A stretch of 13,052 bases of DNA. Source: JAZNOQ01 sp045589215. Its GTDB lineage: Bacteria; Bacillota; Clostridia; Oscillospirales; CAG-272. The stretch is from the NCBI GenBank assembly GCA_045589215.1, contig JAZNOQ010000031.1, forward strand, positions 1 through 13,052, in the 5' to 3' direction. The notes below the pieces were generated by a model. It saw nothing but the letters and a program-made list of their open reading frames with translations, ran no database searches and was not told the DNA's origin. The translations under genes and the position numbers were made by a program. Position 1 is the stretch's first letter. Each line of letters opens with the position of its first letter. Shown here in pieces: positions 13,018 through 13,052 of this stretch.

Positions 13018-13052
13018 TATAAAAAGAGGGGTCGTCTTGCATGGGTGAGACG
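13018..13052 (+). terminator. Possible terminator hairpin cut by the window end
   Basis: After AAAAAGAGGGG, CGTCTTGC and GGTGAGACG can pair over 8 bp (two G-T pairs) around ATGG. The right end of any longer stem and any T-tract lie beyond the window. The place, about 25 bases after the hydrolase stop, suits a terminator. Confidence 0.4.

Noticed and set aside
1..13052. CRISPR arrays, tRNA or rRNA genes, transposases, toxin-antitoxin pairs
   Set aside because: No regularly spaced repeats, RNA-gene-like segments or matching protein motifs were seen on either strand.

Overview
The window looks like chromosomal DNA from a Gram-positive anaerobe of the Clostridia, probably a gut or sediment Oscillospiraceae/Lachnospiraceae-type lineage. 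The grounds are AGGAGG-type ribosome sites before almost every gene, sigma-A-type promoters, moderately GC-rich coding DNA with AT-rich intergenic gaps, a rubrerythrin, a DUF1846 protein, and a SDR-type fructuronate reductase paired with mannonate dehydratase. This placement is inferred from gene content and signals, not from a marker gene. No rRNA, tRNA, CRISPR array, insertion sequence or phage gene was seen. No gap between genes exceeds about 205 bases.

Layout: (1) Bases 1-780 hold a rubrerythrin gene with its leader and a terminator that can serve both strands. (2) Bases 781-3211, minus strand, hold an AraC-family regulator followed by a DUF1846 (UPF0371) gene that has its own promoter. 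(3) Bases 3368-10896, plus strand, form the main catabolic block, divergent from the regulator: two xylose-isomerase-like TIM-barrel proteins, two Gfo/Idh/MocA oxidoreductases, mannonate dehydratase, a SDR fructuronate (mannonate) reductase, then KDPG aldolase and KDG kinase from a second internal promoter, ending in a terminator. (4) Bases 11100-12995, plus strand, encode a secreted, membrane-anchored SGNH/GDSL hydrolase with its own near-consensus promoter.

How it works together: the last four catabolic enzymes form the complete lower hexuronate route, D-fructuronate -> D-mannonate -> 2-keto-3-deoxygluconate (KDG) -> KDPG -> pyruvate + glyceraldehyde 3-phosphate. The usual entry enzyme (uronate isomerase UxaC) and a transporter are absent from the window. 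Their place is taken by two oxidoreductase/TIM-barrel pairs of a kind known elsewhere to oxidise, epimerise or eliminate sugars, glycosides or inositols through keto intermediates. The substrate of this front end cannot be read from the sequence and is the most interesting open point.

Regulation: the AraC-type protein is the likely controller. A similar sequence containing TTGCAAT lies upstream of both catabolic promoters, and the first copy also overlaps the -35 region proposed for the regulator gene itself.
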